Source: Planktosalinus sp963977065 (GTDB lineage: Bacteria; Bacteroidota; Bacteroidia; Flavobacteriales; Flavobacteriaceae). Taken from it: a stretch of 64,000 nt of DNA. A program made the position numbers and the translations under genes. This document shows positions 60,409-64,000 of this stretch, in pieces. The stretch spans positions 167,253-231,252 of the forward strand of contig CAXBNF010000003.1 in NCBI GenBank assembly GCA_963977065.1, written 5' to 3'. The notes beneath the pieces are model-generated. The model saw nothing but the letters and a program-made list of their open reading frames with translations. It ran no database searches and was not told the origin of the DNA. How positions within the stretch are numbered: position 1 is the stretch's first letter; each line of letters opens with the position of its first letter.

Positions 60409-61683
60409 TTAATTCAGTCTAAACGTCACACGTCTCACCAATTGGCGGGCTTGCGATGAATCTTTGTTTACAGTAGTATCTTCACCACCTCCTCTAGTGG
60501 TTAATCTGTTACCGTCGATTCCGGCTGCGATCATTAATTCTTTTACTTTCTCGGCCCGGCGTTCTGACAGTTGCAAGTTGTATTGCTCATTGCCAATTTC
60601 GTCAGCAAAACCAATTAAAGTTGCAGAAGCAGACGGGTTTTCTTTCATATAAGTAATTATATAATTGACGGCTTGTAAAGAATACACTTCCGGCTCATCG
60701 CTGTTGAATCTGAAATACACATTCACATACCCGGCATCAATCAACTTCTTCATATCGAGTCCGCCACCGGTTCTTTCCAGATCAGCTTTGGAAGCATAGC
60801 GGGCATCCAGTGCCGCCTCCATATGGTCAGGAATTCCGTTGTTATTTGTGTCTAAAGCACGTCCTTTGGTGTCAACCACAGCTCCTGAAGGTGTGTTTGG
60901 TTCGCGATCCAGATAATCGGGCACACCGTCCTGGTCTGTATCGATCAAATCAGTTTCTATTTTTGAAATACGGCTATCCAGTTCCTCGAGCTCACTGTAA
61001 ATAGCAGCTTCTTCAGAATACCAGTCGGCGTGAACGTCATTTTTCCCTAAATACAGTGTCAAACCTAAAGAGGCGTTGACAATATAGCCGTTCAATCCGC
61101 GCAGTTGGTTGTTATTCACTACTGTATTCAAAGGCTGTGCGCCATCCCAGGTCGCAGAGTGTCTTACGTGACCTAAAACACTTAAATCACCAGTCAAGGC
61201 GACACTGTTGCCCAAACGAATTTGCGGTGTAATCCCTGCCATTAAGTTCAGCATTTGATCTGCACTTGAAAATTCGTTGGGTTGAGAGGGTTTGTTTGCT
61301 GAATACCCAAATCCACCGTGAATGAGCACATTGAAGGTATTGGTCCAGTTTCTAAAGTTGAGGACACTTCCCATATTGACCACGCCTTGTAAACTGGCAC
61401 GATAGTATTCTGATTCAAACTCCAGACTCTTATCGGCACTGTTGATGCTGTTGTAACCAAAGTCCAGTTTTGTTCCAAATTTTTCATTAAACATATACCG
61501 CACTCCAAGACCACCTTGCCAAAGATGAGGTGTTGAGGTATAATAGCCGGGCGAAAAAGGAGTTGCAGGTTTGTGGGTTCCGGCTTCGAGTTCAATAGAC
61601 CACCTGTTAAAGTTCTTCTCTTCTTGAGCTTGTATCGCCATCGTTCCTAACGCGACCACCAAGCATAGTAAAATATTCTTCAT
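60409..61683 (-). CDS. OmpA family outer membrane protein with thrombospondin type 3 repeats
   Basis: 424 residues. Signal peptide MKNILLCLVVALGTMAIQA; residues ~25-225 form an outer-membrane beta-barrel (alternating aromatic strands, ending in VNASLGLTLYLG); a Ca-binding thrombospondin type 3 stretch (DTDQDGVPDYLDREPNTP, DTNNNGIPDHME) bridges to the OmpA C-domain (~315-424) with VYFRFNSDEPEVYSL, LIGFADEIGNEQYNLQLSERRAEKV and NRLTTRGGGEDT. It anchors the outer membrane to peptidoglycan. Monocistronic with promoter box and terminator. Confidence 0.95.
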   Translation of the reverse strand: MKNILLCLVVALGTMAIQAQEEKNFNRWSIELEAGTHKPATPFSPGYYTSTPHLWQGGLGVRYMFNEKFGTKLDFGYNSINSADKSLEFESEYYRASLQGVVNMGSVLNFRNWTNTFNVLIHGGFGYSANKPSQPNEFSSADQMLNLMAGITPQIRLGNSVALTGDLSVLGHVRHSATWDGAQPLNTVVNNNQLRGLNGYIVNASLGLTLYLGKNDVHADWYSEEAAIYSELEELDSRISKIETDLIDTDQDGVPDYLDREPNTPSGAVVDTKGRALDTNNNGIPDHMEAALDARYASKADLERTGGGLDMKKLIDAGYVNVYFRFNSDEPEVYSLQAVNYIITYMKENPSASATLIGFADEIGNEQYNLQLSERRAEKVKELMIAAGIDGNRLTTRGGGEDTTVNKDSSQARQLVRRVTFRLN

Positions 61684-62444
61684 TTTCTAAATAGGTTAAA
61701 GTTAACGGCAAAGATACAAATGCTAAATTAAAGCCGGTGGATTTGGTTTTTAAATAACATTTTGTTTACAAATTGTTTCCCTTTTTACTCCTAAAAACAA
61801 GTGTTCGTTTATGTCTCTAATTGGATTTAAACTACTATTTACTTTAAAATAGCAAATGTTAGTAAAAAGGACCATTTATAACATTTCCATGCCTTTATCC
61901 TGCCATACCTGTGCTATACAAGTAGCCTTTTTGTTGCCTTTGTGTTGAGAAATTGTTGCCTTTGCGTTGCATTCTACTCCTTCGAATCCTACATAAACAC
62001 CCCTCGAACATCGCATTAGCCCCACACGAACTATACACTAACCCAATTTGAACGTTGCACTAACACGTTTTTTTTTGCTAAAAAGCAGGTCTTTTGCTTT
62101 ATTTTGTTGAAAAAATCAATGAAATAATTCAACTAAATAGGGTTGCTTAATTTCAAAATTCAAAATTCCAAGCACCCAACCTTCAGTAAACTTACGTTTG
62201 GCGAAGCAAATTCCTAGTACTATTAAGCTTTAACTAATAACCAAAAAGCCCAATTTTCTTAAAACTATATTTATTGACAATAAGGTTCGACATCATTCAG
62301 CCGGGTTGACCACTGTTTATTTACTAATTATAATCACCCTTTCTCAAAGTCAATCACACTCCTGAAACCATTTCCAAAAAAAATAACCAATAAACCGAAG
62401 TATCTCCACGCATTTTTATATTTTTAACCAATCAACACTACTCC
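61684..62444. other. 761-bp gene-free region
   Basis: No credible ORF. It holds the OmpA-gene promoter at the left, short near-repeats (TTGTTGCCTTTGTGTTG and TTGTTGCCTTTGCGTTG near 61931-61969) and a GGCGAAGCAAATTCC sequence (~62200) also found near 39200. A TATTTTTA box (62419-62426) lies 18 bases before the epimerase gene. Otherwise nothing visible. Confidence 0.55.
61709..61716 (-). promoter_or_regulatory. -7 box TATCTTTG of the OmpA/TSP3 gene
   Basis: TATCTTTG on the - strand, 25 bases before the ATG at 61683. Confidence 0.55.
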
Positions 62445-63602
62445 ATGACCAAACGCAAGATTGCAGTTGTTATCACCGCCCGGCCTTCATACAGCAGGGT
62501 GAAATCGGTTTTGCAAGCCATCAACAAGCATCCTGAACTCGAGTTGCAACTCATTGTTGCTGCTTCAGCGCTGTTGGACCGCTATGGGTCTGCGGTGAAT
62601 TATATCGAAAAAGACGGCTTTCCCATTGCCGCCAAAGTATTTAATGTGCTCGAAGGCGAAAACTTGACGGCTGCAGCAAAAACAACGGGTATCGGTATCC
62701 TGGAGTTATCCACTGTTTTTGACAACTTGAGTCCCGATATCGTCGTTACCGTAGCCGATCGCTTTGAAACTATGGCAACCGCCATTTCTGCTTCTTATAT
62801 GAACATTCCCCTGGCACACATTCAAGGCGGCGAAGTCACAGGAAACATTGATGAAAAAGTGCGCCACGCCATCACCAAACTGGCTGATTATCATTTTGTG
62901 GCTTCAGAAGATGCCAAAGCACGTGTTTTAAAACTAGGCGAAGACCCTGAAGTGGTCTTCAATACCGGTTGCCCGTCCATCGATTTGGCACTCCCGGTAA
63001 CAGAAAGTACAAACCTGACTTTTGACCCCTTTCAAAAATACGGAGGTGTGGGAGCAAAACCGCCTTTGGATCAAGGTTATTTGGTGGTAATGCAACACCC
63101 GGTAACCAATGAATATGCGCTTTCGCGAAAGCAGATAGAAGCCACGCTGCACGCTATCAACAATCTGAAGATACCCACCCTTTGGTTTTGGCCCAATGTA
63201 GATGCAGGAGCCGATGGAACCTCCACCGGTATAAGAAGCTTCAGGGAACGGTATGACTTGGAGCATGTGCACTTTTTTAAAAATATGGAAGGCGAAGATT
63301 TTCTGCAGTTGCTTTACCACAGCAAAGGACTGGTGGGCAATAGCAGTGTGGGTATCAGGGAGTGTGCTTTTTTGGGAGTCCCGGTAGTGAATATTGGTTC
63401 GCGACAGTTTCGCAGGCAACGCGCAAATAATGTGATTGATATTGGGTATGAGGAAGCGTTGATACAAAATGCCATCGAATCTCATTTACTACAAGGCCGA
63501 CTTCAAACTTCATCAATTTATGGCACAGGAAAAGCCGGCGAATCGATTGCTGCACTCTTAAGCAGCTTGCCACTGAGGTTTCATAAAACAATCTTTTATT
63601 AG
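62445..63602 (+). CDS. neuC: UDP-N-acetylglucosamine 2-epimerase (hydrolysing)
   Basis: 385 residues. Hydrolysing type: ARPSYSRVKSVLQAIN, DIVVTVADRFETMATAIS, NIPLAHIQGGEVTGNIDEKVRHA, VMQHPVTNEYALS, and GNSSVGIRECAFLGVPVVNIG near the end. It makes ManNAc (or the 2,4-diacetamido analogue, LegG type) for sialic or legionaminic acid-like sugars. The nonulosonate synthase and CMP transferase normally beside it are not in the window. A copy of palindrome GCTTTCGCGAAAGC lies at 63119-63132. Confidence 0.92.
   Translation: MTKRKIAVVITARPSYSRVKSVLQAINKHPELELQLIVAASALLDRYGSAVNYIEKDGFPIAAKVFNVLEGENLTAAAKTTGIGILELSTVFDNLSPDIVVTVADRFETMATAISASYMNIPLAHIQGGEVTGNIDEKVRHAITKLADYHFVASEDAKARVLKLGEDPEVVFNTGCPSIDLALPVTESTNLTFDPFQKYGGVGAKPPLDQGYLVVMQHPVTNEYALSRKQIEATLHAINNLKIPTLWFWPNVDAGADGTSTGIRSFRERYDLEHVHFFKNMEGEDFLQLLYHSKGLVGNSSVGIRECAFLGVPVVNIGSRQFRRQRANNVIDIGYEEALIQNAIESHLLQGRLQTSSIYGTGKAGESIAALLSSLPLRFHKTIFY
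63119..63132. repeat. Palindrome GCTTTCGCGAAAGC (copy 3)
   Basis: Perfect 14-bp palindrome within the epimerase gene, read in frame as ALSRKQ. Confidence 0.7.
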
Positions 63603-63679
63603 TTAGGATACCTGAATGTAAGGTAGAATTCCAAAGGAATCACCTTGAGGTCCAATGCTTGTAGCTGAGTTTCATATTC

Positions 63680-64000
63680 GACCCCGCTGGGGTCGTTTGT
63701 CTTTTCAAGTATTTATTTATATTACAATTATTTGACCCCTCTGGGGTCTGTTTTTAGGTTTTTTGTATTTTTACAAAAGGGAGACCCTTCAGGGTCTGGA
63801 TTTTATTAAATGGAATCTTTCAATGATTGACCCCATCGGGGTCCAATGCTTGTAGCAAAGGTTACCATCCAATGATTGACCCCAGCGGGGTCATATGTTT
63901 ATAGCTTTCGGGTATATATTTTTTCGGGTATATATTTATTACAAATATTTGACCCCTCTGGGGTCTGTTTTTAGGTTTTTTGTATTTTTACAAAAGGGAG
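63680..64000. repeat. GACCCC palindrome cluster C, continuing past the window
   Basis: Units at 63680 (GCT), 63734 (TCT), 63783 (GACCC-TTCA-GGGTC), 63829 (ATC), 63878 (AGC) and 63951 (TCT). The 50 bases 63734-63783 recur exactly at 63951-64000, a 217-bp period cut by the window end. One unit is followed by CATATGTT (63890-63899), the reverse complement of the AACATATG that leads five units of cluster A, showing the same family in the other orientation. Confidence 0.88.

Noticed and set aside
61969..61990. TTCGAATCC, resembling a tRNA T-loop
   Set aside because: No acceptor stem, D-arm or anticodon arm can be built around it.

Overview
The window is a stretch of chromosome from a member of Bacteroidota, most likely a marine Flavobacteriaceae species. 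The reasons are: two proteins ending in type IX secretion (T9SS) sorting tails; TAnnTTTG-type -7 promoter boxes in place of sigma70 -10 boxes; no Shine-Dalgarno sequences but A-rich leaders; many 'SCSS'-type lipoproteins; menaquinone genes; a bacilliredoxin; AT-rich DNA; and a glycan locus carrying three sulfotransferases. No rRNA, tRNA, prophage, insertion sequence or CRISPR array was seen.

Layout. 0-9.2 kb: end of a T9SS-secreted protein, an FMN/Fe-S glutamate-synthase-like protein, a DsrE-like protein, a PcrA/UvrD helicase, a voltage-gated K+ channel, a small AT-rich ABC unit, an esterase lipoprotein and a Sua5/TsaC tRNA-modification enzyme. 9.2-16.7 kb: OmpA-like lipoprotein, a GT2 glycosyltransferase, an HsdR-N-like nuclease-fold protein, holA, then menA, an MBL hydrolase, menC and pcm on the + strand. 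A four-helix-bundle gene flanked by inverted repeats sits between the hydrolase and menC. 16.7-24.6 kb: DUF5686 outer-membrane protein, smpB, an HTH-Fic protein, small lipoproteins, csbD, and the deoC-deoD-methyltransferase operon. 24.6-34.3 kb: clpB, a parDE toxin-antitoxin pair with a perfect palindromic operator, a YtxJ-like bacilliredoxin, a lipoprotein, fahA diverging from glyA, and a second Fic protein. 34.6-39.9 kb: a T9SS FG-GAP protein, a dense array of GACCCC-nnn-GGGGTC palindromes, a beta-helix-like lipoprotein, and 1.2 kb of gene-free DNA made of several repeat families.

39.9-60.2 kb is one co-oriented surface-polysaccharide or glycosylation locus of 20 genes, many overlapping by a few bases: an ABC ATPase of Wzt type, three sulfotransferases, MBOAT plus SGNH acylation genes, a DegT aminotransferase next to a WbqC protein, nine glycosyltransferases, two methyltransferases and a WbsX protein. 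The matching ABC permease (Wzm), a polymerase and NDP-sugar dehydratases are not in the window. Composition swings sharply between and inside these genes, which suggests assembly by recombination. 60.2-64 kb: a second palindrome cluster, an OmpA/thrombospondin-type-3 outer-membrane protein, a hydrolysing UDP-GlcNAc 2-epimerase (possibly the start of another sugar pathway), and a third palindrome cluster running off the window.

The most unusual signal is the GACCCC palindrome family. There are about 22 hairpins in three intergenic clusters, partly arranged in 137-, 217- and 418-bp repeats, and the clusters bracket the glycan locus. Other noteworthy points are the inverted-repeat four-helix-bundle unit, three perfect copies of the palindrome GCTTTCGCGAAAGC inside genes, and several promoters placed so close to start codons that near-leaderless mRNAs are likely.
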